Assembly: GCA_001304035.1 (NCBI GenBank)
Contig: LJUD01000014.1
Coordinates: 1 to 17,682 of the forward strand
Length of the DNA: 17,682 nucleotides
Source: a bacterium SM23_31
GTDB taxonomy: Bacteria > SM23-31
Reading direction: 5' to 3'
Shown here: in pieces, positions 1 to 6,875 of the stretch
Layout: each line of letters begins with the position of its first letter
Numbering within the stretch: the stretch's first letter is position 1
Position numbers and translations under genes: made by a program
Notes under the pieces: generated by a model
Databases searched by the model: none
What the model was told of the DNA's origin: nothing
Seen by the model: the letters and a program-made list of their open reading frames with translations, nothing else

Positions 1-233
1 GAAAATCAAGCAAAAATCACTACCATTAACCGAACCGGAGATAAATATTAACCATAACTTATTTCAAAGAACAATTTGTCCAACTTTATCGTAAACATTT
101 CAATATTTATTATTGTCATTTCGATAAAATCACCGGCAAATTTAATTTCAGTCAATCAGAAGGTCAGTCAGTATATATACATCAATATCACGAGAATCAA
201 GTAGTATCAGCTATAGAATTACTATCAATATGA
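1..233 (+). pseudogene. 3' remnant of a protein gene, frame disrupted
   Basis: Frame 3 is open from 45 to the TGA at 231-233 without an ATG and reads like genuine protein (aromatic-rich, with YRKHFNIYYCHFDKITGKFN in the middle). Upstream, frame 2 is open from the window edge to a TAA at 92-94, while frame 3 is blocked by TAA at 42-44. A plausible reading is one gene entering from the left in frame 2 and continuing in frame 3 after a frameshift at about 45-57. The residue pattern resembles the last blade of six-bladed beta-propeller lipoproteins, a family present at the right end of this window, but that is a weak resemblance. It could also be a chance open stretch; composition and length make that less likely, not excluded. 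Confidence 0.35.
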
Positions 234-672
234 ATTGTCGTTATATCTGCCGGTGCAGTAAGAAGAGTAATAAGATAAATTATAAAATGCAATAGAAAAA
301 ATAGACTAAATTTTTGAAGCGTTTTTTTAAATTATGTTTTTCACCCTTCTTTTTTCACCACGAGTGCCCGGAGTAACTTCATAATGTAAACTCTTTGTGG
401 ATAAGCATCTTTAAAAAGTATTTTGGGTGTTAACAAAATATAACCATCAGCTATTGAATAAGAAAGCCCCCGAAAGCAACGTGAGTTAACTTTTCGTAAA
501 TAACCTTGATTTTGTCAACATTTGTTACTAATTTTTTACAAAAATCTATTGTTTGTACAGCAAAAAGTGGCTCACATTACAGCAAAATACTTTTTATATT
601 GTATATTGGTGTAGTCCTGAAGCGGCTTATTGAGGTCAATATCGATAACATTAAAATTCAGCGAGAAGGCGT
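234..672. other. AT-rich spacer without recognised genes
   Basis: No coding frame of useful length on either strand. The only start-to-stop run I see is a 22-codon one at 229-297, which I do not support. There is no tRNA, CRISPR or clear hairpin terminator. The last ten bases before 673 (GAGAAGGCGT) supply a Shine-Dalgarno-like site for the downstream gene. A promoter for that gene must lie here, but no convincing -35/-10 pair stands out. Confidence 0.5.
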
Positions 673-1230
673 ATGATTCAAGCTACACAGATGCGTGTCG
701 GTATGATAATACGGTATAAGCATTCATTATGCCGTGTTTCATCTCTATTCCATCAGGCTTTGAGCAGGAAGGCAGGTAAAGTCGTTGCCAAACTGAAAAA
801 TCTGGAAACGGGATCTAATGTTGAAGTCCGGTTCAGGTCGGATGAGAAAGTTGAGCCCATCCGGATCGAGGGACATGAGATGGAATATCTCTATTCTTCG
901 GGACACGAACATTGTTTTATGCGGACAGACAATTACGAGCAATTGTTATTGTCTGATAAAATGGTAGAGGATATTAAGAATTATTTGCTGCCGAATGCAA
1001 AATATACCATAGAATTTTTTGAAGGTAAGCCAATAGGGATAAAACCTCCGCGAACGCTTGATCTGAAAGTTGTCGAAACCGAGCCAATTTTAAAAGGTGC
1101 GACCGTATCCGCCTCTATGAAACCGGCAACACTTGAGACAGGTCTTGTTGTGGACGTTCCGCAGTTTATCTCAGTTGGCGACGTGGTCAGGGTGGATACA
1201 TCCGAAAATAAGTATTTAGAGCGGGCATAA
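673..1230 (+). CDS. efp: Elongation factor P
   Basis: Translation factor that binds ribosomes stalled on consecutive prolines, between the P and E sites, and promotes peptide-bond formation. The 185-residue length and three-domain KOW/OB/OB plan match the family. The C-terminal signature is clear (KPATLETGLVVDVPQFISVG, about 150-169). Aligned on the conserved LKNL segment after the tip loop, the residue equivalent to the modified Lys34 of E. coli EF-P is Arg32 (LSRKAGK, 30-36), with Lys33 beside it. E. coli-type EF-P is beta-lysylated on Lys, whereas an Arg at this place is rhamnosylated by EarP in Pseudomonas and others. No modification enzyme is encoded in this window. The start is the ATG behind GAGAAGGCGT. 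The gene appears monocistronic, with 173 bases before the next gene. Paralogue EfpL (YeiP) also has Arg at its tip but a longer loop, which is not seen here. Confidence 0.93.
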   Translation: MIQATQMRVGMIIRYKHSLCRVSSLFHQALSRKAGKVVAKLKNLETGSNVEVRFRSDEKVEPIRIEGHEMEYLYSSGHEHCFMRTDNYEQLLLSDKMVEDIKNYLLPNAKYTIEFFEGKPIGIKPPRTLDLKVVETEPILKGATVSASMKPATLETGLVVDVPQFISVGDVVRVDTSENKYLERA

Positions 1231-1232
1231 TT

Positions 1233-1253
1233 GTAATTTCAAGTTAAAATTAC
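1233..1253 (+). terminator. Weak AT hairpin after efp
   Basis: GTAATTT (1233-1239) pairs perfectly with AAATTAC (1247-1253) around a 7-base loop, starting two bases after the efp stop codon. It is AT-only apart from the end pair and lacks a clean T-run, so it is at best a weak terminator or 3'-end stabiliser. Confidence 0.25.
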
Positions 1254-1403
1254 TTGTGCTATATCAATTTTCCCGCTTCCGGAAATATTATAAATAAAAA
1301 ATTTTTTTCGATTTTTTCATGTTAATAGTAAAATTATGCATGAAAATTGTTATTTCCTTATTATATTACATTGTATATTAATTAATATTATGGTGCAATT
1401 ATA

Positions 1404-3380
1404 ATGAGGCTCGAGACCCATATGATTTATGACGGCGGCATTCAAAAACGGCTTATCATAACCAACAAAGACCTTTATATCCGATTCCGGGATAAAATGC
1501 GGGATGAGGGTATTGAAGTTGTGCACACAAAAGACTTGCGTGCAGAAAAACTTGATTCAGCGCTGGATATATTTTTAATTACGCGGGAGTTTTGCGAAAA
1601 ATCCGATATCTCGAAAATTTCTTTATTTAAAGAAAAAAAGATGGATTCAAATCTTATATTTTATGTTGGCAAATCCTTTGACGGTCATGAATACGATAAT
1701 TATTTTGATTTTATTATCCCTGAGCCTGCCAATGAAGTATATTTCATGCGAACAATAAAAAACGGCTTTTTAATGCTCCGGAATAATTTCGAGAACGAAT
1801 ATTTGCGGCGGGAATTGAATACCCGTAACACGCAGCTTCAGGAGTTGTCGCTCATCGGGCAGCAGCTTATGGTTGAAAAAGACCTAAACACCCTTCTTAA
1901 TTTAATCCTACTTAAAAGCAGAGAAATTACCACAGCCGATGCCGGCAGTTTGTATCTTGTGGAAGAAAGCAAAAAAAATAAAAAGCACCTTCGATTCATG
2001 ATTACGCAAAACGATTCCGTCTCTTTCGAATTTCAAGAGTTTACCATGCCGATATCCAGAAAAAGTATTGCCGGTTTCGTTGCAAGTACGGCTAAAATGT
2101 TAAATATAGACGATGTCTACGATTTGCCCAAGGATAGTGAATACTCTATTAACAAAAGTTTTGATGAAAAAATCGGATACCGCACGAAATCCATGCTCGT
2201 TGTTCCCCTGCAAAACCATGTTGATGAAGTAATCGGTGTTATACAGCTAATAAACCGTAAGCGGCACTGGGGAAAACATCTTACCAAACCCGAAGATTTT
2301 GAGACCGAAGTAGGTTGTTTTACCGAACAGTGCACCGAAACTGTAACGGCTCTCGCGGGACAAGCTGCAGTCTCAATCGAAAACAACTTATTATACCAGA
2401 GTATAGAACGGTTGTTCGAAGGCTTTGTAAATGCATCAATCACGGCAATTGAATCCCGAGACCCGACAACATACGGTCATTCGTCACGCGTTGCGGCTTT
2501 AACGGTAAAGCTGGCGGAAACGGTTGACGGAATAAAATCCGGTTCTCTAAAAAATATTTGTTTTAGCAGGGACCAGATTAAAGAAATCCGATACGCATCG
2601 CTTCTGCATGATTTCGGCAAAGTCGGCGTCAGAGAACAGGTATTGCTTAAAGAGAAAAAGCTCTATCCCGATCAATTAAATGAAATAGTATATAGAATCG
2701 GATATTTAAAAAAGACCGAAGAAATCAAAAATCTTCAGAAGCGCATCCAATTTCTCTTGGACTATGGTTCAAAAAATTACCAATTGGTATTTCATGAAAT
2801 GGAATATGAACTGAAAAATAAACTTGACGAACTTATCGGAAATATGGAACTGATTGAGGAGATAAACGAACCAACCATAATGGAAGCAGAGAAAGCTAAA
2901 CGTCTTGAAGAATTATCTAATCAGACGTATATAGATTGTAATAGTAATGAACAGCTTTTTTTAAAACCGGAAGAAGTAACTGCTTTGATGATTAAAAAGG
3001 GAAGTCTTGGTGAACAGGAGAGAGTTGAAATTGAATCGCATGTTACCCATACATTTAATTTCTTGAGACAGGTACCATGGACTAAAGATATAAAAGATAT
3101 CCCGAGGATTGCCTTATCGCATCATGAGAAACTGAACGGCAAGGGATACCCGCATAAATTGACCGCTGACGAAATTCCCATTCAGTCAAAAATGATATCA
3201 ATTTCTGATATTTTCGATGCTTTGACCGCTTCAGACCGCCCTTATAAAAAAGCAGTGTCGTTTGAAAGAGCCCTCGAGATACTTCAGTATGAAGTTAACG
3301 ATAACCATATTGATGACAGGTTACTGCGTATATTTATAGAAGCGGAAGTGTATAACAGCGTGCTCAAAATGAAAGAATAA
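1404..3380 (+). CDS. GAF/HD-GYP domain signalling protein, putative cyclic di-GMP phosphodiesterase
   Basis: Cytosolic sensor-effector expected to hydrolyse cyclic di-GMP. About 12-125 looks like a receiver-type alpha/beta fold without an obvious phospho-acceptor Asp (strand DIFLIT where DxxxxD is expected). A helical linker (125-150) leads to a GAF domain (about 155-330), then HD-GYP. Visible catalytic residues: H359, H402-D403, K406, H546, H573-H574-E575, GYP at 581-583 and D602 in the DIFDALTASDRPY segment. All HD-GYP metal-site landmarks are therefore present. H402 to H546 is 144 residues where canonical domains have about 28, so some 115 residues of helical, charged sequence (about 416-530) are inserted inside the domain. 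The start is uncertain: the ATG at 1404 has no clear ribosome site, and ATG 1422 has a distant GAGG. The gene lies 16 bases upstream of the Nudix gene and probably shares its transcript. No membrane segment is seen. Confidence 0.88.
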   Translation: MRLETHMIYDGGIQKRLIITNKDLYIRFRDKMRDEGIEVVHTKDLRAEKLDSALDIFLITREFCEKSDISKISLFKEKKMDSNLIFYVGKSFDGHEYDNYFDFIIPEPANEVYFMRTIKNGFLMLRNNFENEYLRRELNTRNTQLQELSLIGQQLMVEKDLNTLLNLILLKSREITTADAGSLYLVEESKKNKKHLRFMITQNDSVSFEFQEFTMPISRKSIAGFVASTAKMLNIDDVYDLPKDSEYSINKSFDEKIGYRTKSMLVVPLQNHVDEVIGVIQLINRKRHWGKHLTKPEDFETEVGCFTEQCTETVTALAGQAAVSIENNLLYQSIERLFEGFVNASITAIESRDPTTYGHSSRVAALTVKLAETVDGIKSGSLKNICFSRDQIKEIRYASLLHDFGKVGVREQVLLKEKKLYPDQLNEIVYRIGYLKKTEEIKNLQKRIQFLLDYGSKNYQLVFHEMEYELKNKLDELIGNMELIEEINEPTIMEAEKAKRLEELSNQTYIDCNSNEQLFLKPEEVTALMIKKGSLGEQERVEIESHVTHTFNFLRQVPWTKDIKDIPRIALSHHEKLNGKGYPHKLTADEIPIQSKMISISDIFDALTASDRPYKKAVSFERALEILQYEVNDNHIDDRLLRIFIEAEVYNSVLKMKE

Positions 3381-3396
3381 TTAGAAGACATTTGCA

Positions 3397-3864
3397 TTGC
3401 AAGACCGCCAACTCACAAAACAGCCTCAATTAGCTCCTGAATCTACTGTCGGGGGATTGATATTTAATGAAAAAGGTGAGATATTTTTAATGAAATCCGA
3501 TAAATGGAGGGGCATGTACTGCGTACCCGGAGGTCATGTTAAGTTAGGGGAAACACTCATTGATGCGGTTAAACGTGAAATTAAGGAAGAAACAAATCTT
3601 GACGTAAATAATATAGAATTTCACTCAATTCAAGACTGTATTTTCTCTGAATATTATTATAAAAAAAGGCATTTTATCTTTATTGACTTTGTTTGTAATG
3701 CAGTTTCCAACGATGTAATTCTTAATGATGAAGGCTTTGAGTATGTGTGGGTTAGCCCTGAAAATATAGACAAATATCCTGTTGAGCCGTACACATTGCA
3801 AATGATTCAATTCTATCTTATGAAAAGCAATAAATCACGTTATATTATCGGAACTTCTGAGTGA
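3397..3864 (+). CDS. Nudix hydrolase
   Basis: Hydrolyses a nucleoside diphosphate linked to another moiety; the substrate cannot be read from sequence. The Nudix box spans residues 46-68 with G46, E52, R60-E61 and E64-E65 in place, the usual Gly near its end being Asn67. The metal-binding glutamates are therefore intact. The 155-residue single-domain length is typical, and the PGGH segment before the box is as in ADP-ribose/NADH-type and MutT-like members. The start is a TTG with a poor AGAAGA upstream, because the frame offers no ATG before the conserved TVGGLIF strand. It follows the HD-GYP gene by 16 bases, and its TGA lies at 3862-3864, just before the dehydrogenase start, which suggests translational coupling. 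A housecleaning or NAD-related role next to a dehydrogenase is an inference. Confidence 0.85.
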   Translation: MQDRQLTKQPQLAPESTVGGLIFNEKGEIFLMKSDKWRGMYCVPGGHVKLGETLIDAVKREIKEETNLDVNNIEFHSIQDCIFSEYYYKKRHFIFIDFVCNAVSNDVILNDEGFEYVWVSPENIDKYPVEPYTLQMIQFYLMKSNKSRYIIGTSE

Positions 3865-3875
3865 GGAACAAAAAC

Positions 3876-4967
3876 ATGGTTAAAGCCGCAGTAATGAAAG
3901 AGCCGATGTCGGAGGTAGTCGTAGAGGAATTTCCATACCCTGAAATGGAAGACGGCAGCGTTACTTTGCGAACGATCTACAGTGAAGTTTGCGGAACCGA
4001 TGTCCATCTTATGAACGGACGCCTTGCAGGTGTACCGTATCCGATTATTCCGGGTCATATAAATGTTGGAACTATCGAGAAAATAAAGGGAACCGTCCGG
4101 GATATTGATAACAGACCTTTTCAGACCGGAGAGCTTGTTACGTTTTTTGATGTCCACGAAACCTGCAATAAATGTTGGTACTGTCTTGTTGCTAAAGCGA
4201 CGACACGCTGCCCTTACCGAAAAGTATACGGCATAACATATTCAGTTAGTGACGGTTTGTGCGGCGGCTGGAGTGAGGTGATTTATTTAAAACCCGGAGT
4301 AAAAATTGTGCCGCTTGGCGATGAACTAAATCCTGAAGAATTTATCGGGGGAGGATGCGGGATCGTTACTGCTTTTCATGCGGTTGAACTCAGCGGAATA
4401 AAGCTTGGTGACACGGTGGTTATCCAGGGAACGGGACCGGTTGGATTGAGCGCAGTTACATGGGCACGAATTGCGGGAGCACAAAAAGTTATTGCTCTCG
4501 GTACGCCAAAGCTCCGGCTGGACATGGCGCTGAATATGGGCGCAGATGAAGTAGTCGATATTCAGTCTTTAAACAGCGAAGAACGTATCGAGAGGGTAAA
4601 AGAGTTAACATCCGGGCGGGGTGCCGATGTAACTGTCGAATGTTCGGGTAATCCGCAGGCTGTAAGTGAAGGAATGCGCATGACAAGGGACAGCGGTTCA
4701 TATTTGATTGTCGGACAGTACACTAATGCCGGTGATATTGAAATTAATCCTCATCTTGACATAAACAAGAAACATCTCACCATTCGCGGATGCTGGGGTT
4801 TTGACTTCAGTCATATTTATAAAGCAATACAGATGCTGAAACGATTTAGAGGAGAATTTCCCTGGCATAAATTTATATCCAAAATATATACACTAAATGA
4901 AACAAATGCCGCTTTAAAAGCGGTGGAAAATCTTGAGGTGATAAAGGCGGTGGTTCGACCGAATTAA
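3876..4967 (+). CDS. Zinc-type medium-chain alcohol dehydrogenase family protein
   Basis: Medium-chain dehydrogenase/reductase expected to oxidise an alcohol or polyol, or reduce a carbonyl, with NAD(P). Numbered from the ATG at 3876, the GroES-like domain carries catalytic-zinc ligands C39 (CGTD), H61 and probably C161. Structural-zinc cysteines are C97, C100, C103 and C112, with eight rather than seven residues in the last gap. The Rossmann motif GTGPVG is at 185-190. The almost invariant GHE is GHI here (Ile62), losing the second-shell glutamate near the zinc. I chose ATG 3876 because TGAGGA (3862-3867) lies eight bases before it, and the family normally begins just before KAAV. An in-frame GTG at 3861 would add five residues and overlap the Nudix stop. 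Substrate is not assignable. It is the last gene of the 1404-4967 group. Confidence 0.85.
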   Translation: MVKAAVMKEPMSEVVVEEFPYPEMEDGSVTLRTIYSEVCGTDVHLMNGRLAGVPYPIIPGHINVGTIEKIKGTVRDIDNRPFQTGELVTFFDVHETCNKCWYCLVAKATTRCPYRKVYGITYSVSDGLCGGWSEVIYLKPGVKIVPLGDELNPEEFIGGGCGIVTAFHAVELSGIKLGDTVVIQGTGPVGLSAVTWARIAGAQKVIALGTPKLRLDMALNMGADEVVDIQSLNSEERIERVKELTSGRGADVTVECSGNPQAVSEGMRMTRDSGSYLIVGQYTNAGDIEINPHLDINKKHLTIRGCWGFDFSHIYKAIQMLKRFRGEFPWHKFISKIYTLNETNAALKAVENLEVIKAVVRPN

Positions 4968-5079
4968 TCGAATTTATATTTAAATTAAAACTTTGTAAAA
5001 ATTAGCTCGAACGGAAACTTATATTATAGTAACATACCTCAAAATATTCCCTGTCAATAGTTAAAAACGTATTAATAAA

Positions 5080-5131
5080 TCCCCCTTAAAAAAGAGAAAC
5101 CTGCAAATAAGTCCCTCTTTATTAAGGGGGA
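5080..5131. terminator. Long inverted repeat between convergent genes (bidirectional terminator or dispersed repeat)
   Basis: TCCCCCTTAAAAAAGAG (5080-5096) pairs with CTCTTTATTAAGGGGGA (5115-5131) with a single A-A mismatch in 17 pairs and an 18-base loop. It sits midway between the rightward dehydrogenase and the leftward lipoprotein gene, the place for a shared terminator. There is no good T-run on either side, so it may equally be a dispersed palindromic repeat that has been co-opted. Confidence 0.5.
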
Positions 5132-5192
5132 ATAAATGGAATAACTCACTTTAACTGCAAAAGTTTACAAAAGGTAATTTTAAATGTAAAAA

Positions 5193-5966
5193 TTATTGTA
5201 TCGTTATTTCTCCTAAATTAGTTGTTTTTCTATTTTCAACAAAAACCGATTCATTCTCATATTTTAAACCGTTTGCATCTTCCACAAGGACGCTGTATGT
5301 TCCTTCCGGTAAAAATGCAAGAACAAAGATACCCGACTGCTGAACAGGGGAGGCAGCTACAGTGTCTCCTTCAGAAAATGCGTAAGCAACTGCAGTAGTG
5401 TCAAGATTAGTCACTTCGCCCGTTATTCTTCCTGTTTCATCTTCTTCAATTACTCTGATTGTAGGTCTCATCACGAATTGTAAATTGCCCGGGGGTCCTG
5501 TAATATGAACGGCTCTTAATACGTCAAAATCAAGAACAAGAGACGTTTCTACTTCTTCGGATACATCAAAAGCGTTTACTAACTTTAATCCTGTTTGCCA
5601 TGAACTTGGTATCATGACCGGATATGTCTCGTCTTTATAAATTATTTCTGATTCTTCGATCATTAATCTGATCTGATTGTAATGGCCCGATTCAAGATGT
5701 TCACTGAATAGTTCAAATACATCACCGCTGTTGTATTGAATAAGGTCTGCAGAATGGTCTATAGAATCAATTATTATCCATTCATTATCTTTATGAATAG
5801 CGATTTCACTAATATTGACTAACAGACTGGATATGTCAGCATAAGAATCGGTGATAGAAATTGTTAAAACTCCTGGCTCCACACTCTCAGGAGATGTAGT
5901 GCTGTCAGAAGAGCAATTAATAAGAATACTAACTGCGATTATAAGGATACTAAACCGTTTAGCCAT
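5193..5966 (-). CDS. DUF4382-containing lipoprotein
   Basis: Predicted periplasmic-facing lipoprotein of unknown function. It has a short basic start, a hydrophobic stretch and then LINCSS, a lipobox-like site (Cys18 counted from this start; Asn at -1 is not the E. coli norm). A serine/threonine/proline-rich linker follows. DUF4382 covers about residues 30-172: GVLTISITDSYADI opens it, followed by HYNQIRLMI, TGLKL, LDFD and the closing MRPTIRVIE. The last 80 residues (TGRITGEV onward) look like a carboxypeptidase-regulatory or prealbumin-like beta sandwich. Two ATGs lie in tandem. I prefer the second, 5966, because it places GAGG seven bases upstream; the first (5969) leaves only four. The gene stands alone, facing left, with a sigma-54-type promoter upstream. 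The carbohydrate-binding-like C-terminal fold hints at surface binding, which is not demonstrated. Confidence 0.8.
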   Translation of the reverse strand: MAKRFSILIIAVSILINCSSDSTTSPESVEPGVLTISITDSYADISSLLVNISEIAIHKDNEWIIIDSIDHSADLIQYNSGDVFELFSEHLESGHYNQIRLMIEESEIIYKDETYPVMIPSSWQTGLKLVNAFDVSEEVETSLVLDFDVLRAVHITGPPGNLQFVMRPTIRVIEEDETGRITGEVTNLDTTAVAYAFSEGDTVAASPVQQSGIFVLAFLPEGTYSVLVEDANGLKYENESVFVENRKTTNLGEITIQ

Positions 5967-6007
5967 CATTGCACCTCGCTTGTTAAGTCAGCTTAAATAT
6001 ATATTTC

Positions 6008-6022
6008 GCAATTAATGTGCCA
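6008..6022 (-). promoter_or_regulatory. Sigma-54 type -24/-12 promoter of the DUF4382 lipoprotein gene
   Basis: Read on the minus strand, 6022 down to 6008 is TGGCAC, five bases, then TTGC, an exact match to the sigma-54 core with the GG and GC at the required spacing. The predicted start of transcription is near 5997, leaving an untranslated leader of about 30 bases that holds the GAGGTG ribosome site. Known for the family: such promoters need an ATP-dependent enhancer-binding protein. None is encoded in this window. Confidence 0.6.
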
Positions 6023-6074
6023 GATTATTTTTAGCACGAATAATTTTTTACGGGATTATTTATATGCTAATATT

Positions 6075-6098
6075 AACCATTAAAATTTAAAAATGGTT
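6075..6098. promoter_or_regulatory. Palindrome AACCATT-N10-AATGGTT, possible activator site
   Basis: Perfect 7-base arms (6075-6081 and 6092-6098) around an AT-only centre. Its middle lies about 90 bases upstream of the predicted sigma-54 transcription start, within the usual distance of enhancer-binding-protein sites. The role is inferred from position and symmetry only. Confidence 0.35.
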
Positions 6099-6482
6099 TA
6101 TATTCACCGTAAAATCACCGATTAAAAATCAATAGCTGCTTTCTCGCTAAGGTAAATCATTCGTACAGTTAAAAACATTTTGTAAATATGGATTATCAAA
6201 GAAGAGAATACTTAGTGCATAATTTAGAAAATTTTGTAAATTCCCTTCAGTGATTAAAGCTTAACAAAACTTAAGGATTGAAATGAGGTAAAAAGTATTT
6301 AATGAAGCGTAATTGATCTTTGATATTATTTTTAGCAGTAGTGAGTGCCAATAAATGCATGGTAATACAAACGATAGTCCGGTAAGAAAAGTAATGTTTA
6401 TTTAGCCTGATTAATTCATAAATAAAATTATGAGACTTGTTTAATGGTTGTTGACAAATTAAATACGCATTTTCGGTAGCCA

Positions 6483-6498
6483 CCCCGAGTACTCGGGG
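6483..6498. repeat. Perfect 16-base palindrome CCCCGAGTACTCGGGG
   Basis: Self-complementary over all 16 bases and strikingly GC-rich against its surroundings. It is followed by ATGAAAT. A second, near-identical copy lies 128 bases downstream in inverted orientation if the adjoining ATGAA is included. It is consistent with a dispersed REP-like element or a dimeric regulator site. Confidence 0.6.
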
Positions 6499-6610
6499 AT
6501 GAAATGATCCACATGATATATGTTTCATCATAGTAATCATTTAATCAAGGGCATCAGCGGTTCAGACATGTTCTTTGGATTTTTAGTTCCTGAAAGTTTT
6601 GAGAAATTCA

Positions 6611-6626
6611 TCCCTAGTACTCGGGA
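6611..6626. repeat. Second copy of the GAGTACTC palindrome (one mismatched pair)
   Basis: TCCCTAGTACTCGGGA; only T6615/C6622 break the symmetry. Read on the minus strand it continues into GATGAA, the same flank as the copy at 6483, so the two copies face each other around about 110 bases. Confidence 0.5.
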
Positions 6627-6807
6627 TTCGCTGTTTTCCGTTAAAATTATTAGATTATATGAAATACTTTATATTTTTAATTGTAGGAATATTAATCGAA
6701 TTTATTCTTATTTTTTAAAATTATATATCTTTTTTCCTACTCTTTTTCACCGAAATCTTCTCTTTTTTTGTATCGGAATACTTTTTGCCAATAACTTTAA
6801 TAGATTA

Positions 6808-6836
6808 TTGTCTTTTAATGATTAAATAAGTACATT
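6808..6836 (+). promoter_or_regulatory. Candidate sigma-70 promoter of the 2-oxoacid oxidoreductase operon
   Basis: TTGTCT (6808-6813), 17-base spacer, TACATT (6831-6836). Transcription would start near 6843, about 33 bases before the first ATG. The -10 matches the consensus at four of six positions, so this is tentative. Confidence 0.3.
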
Positions 6837-6875
6837 AAAAAATATTTAATTGATTTTAGATTAAAAGAAGGGCAA

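Larger units (their letters stand above)
5970..6875. other. Long intergenic region with regulatory and repeat elements
   Basis: About 900 bases without a gene I can support. It holds the leftward sigma-54-type promoter (6008-6022), the AT-centred palindrome (6075-6098), two GAGTACTC-type palindromes (6483-6498, 6611-6626), and a candidate promoter for the oxidoreductase operon (6808-6836). Open frames at 6271-6540 (minus) and 6520-6825 (plus) lack ribosome sites and convincing composition. The minus one may include a decayed transposase remnant. Confidence 0.5.

Noticed and set aside
229..297. Short ATG-initiated frame of 22 codons after the left-edge remnant
   Set aside because: Too short, no ribosome site, lysine-rich composition expected by chance in AT-rich DNA.
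6451..6479. TTGACA as a promoter -35
   Set aside because: At 16-18 bases downstream there is only CGGTAG-like sequence, so no usable -10.
6520..6825. 101-codon open frame on the plus strand in the long spacer
   Set aside because: No ribosome site, Phe/Ile/Leu/Tyr-rich translation typical of AT-rich noncoding DNA, and it runs through a palindrome.
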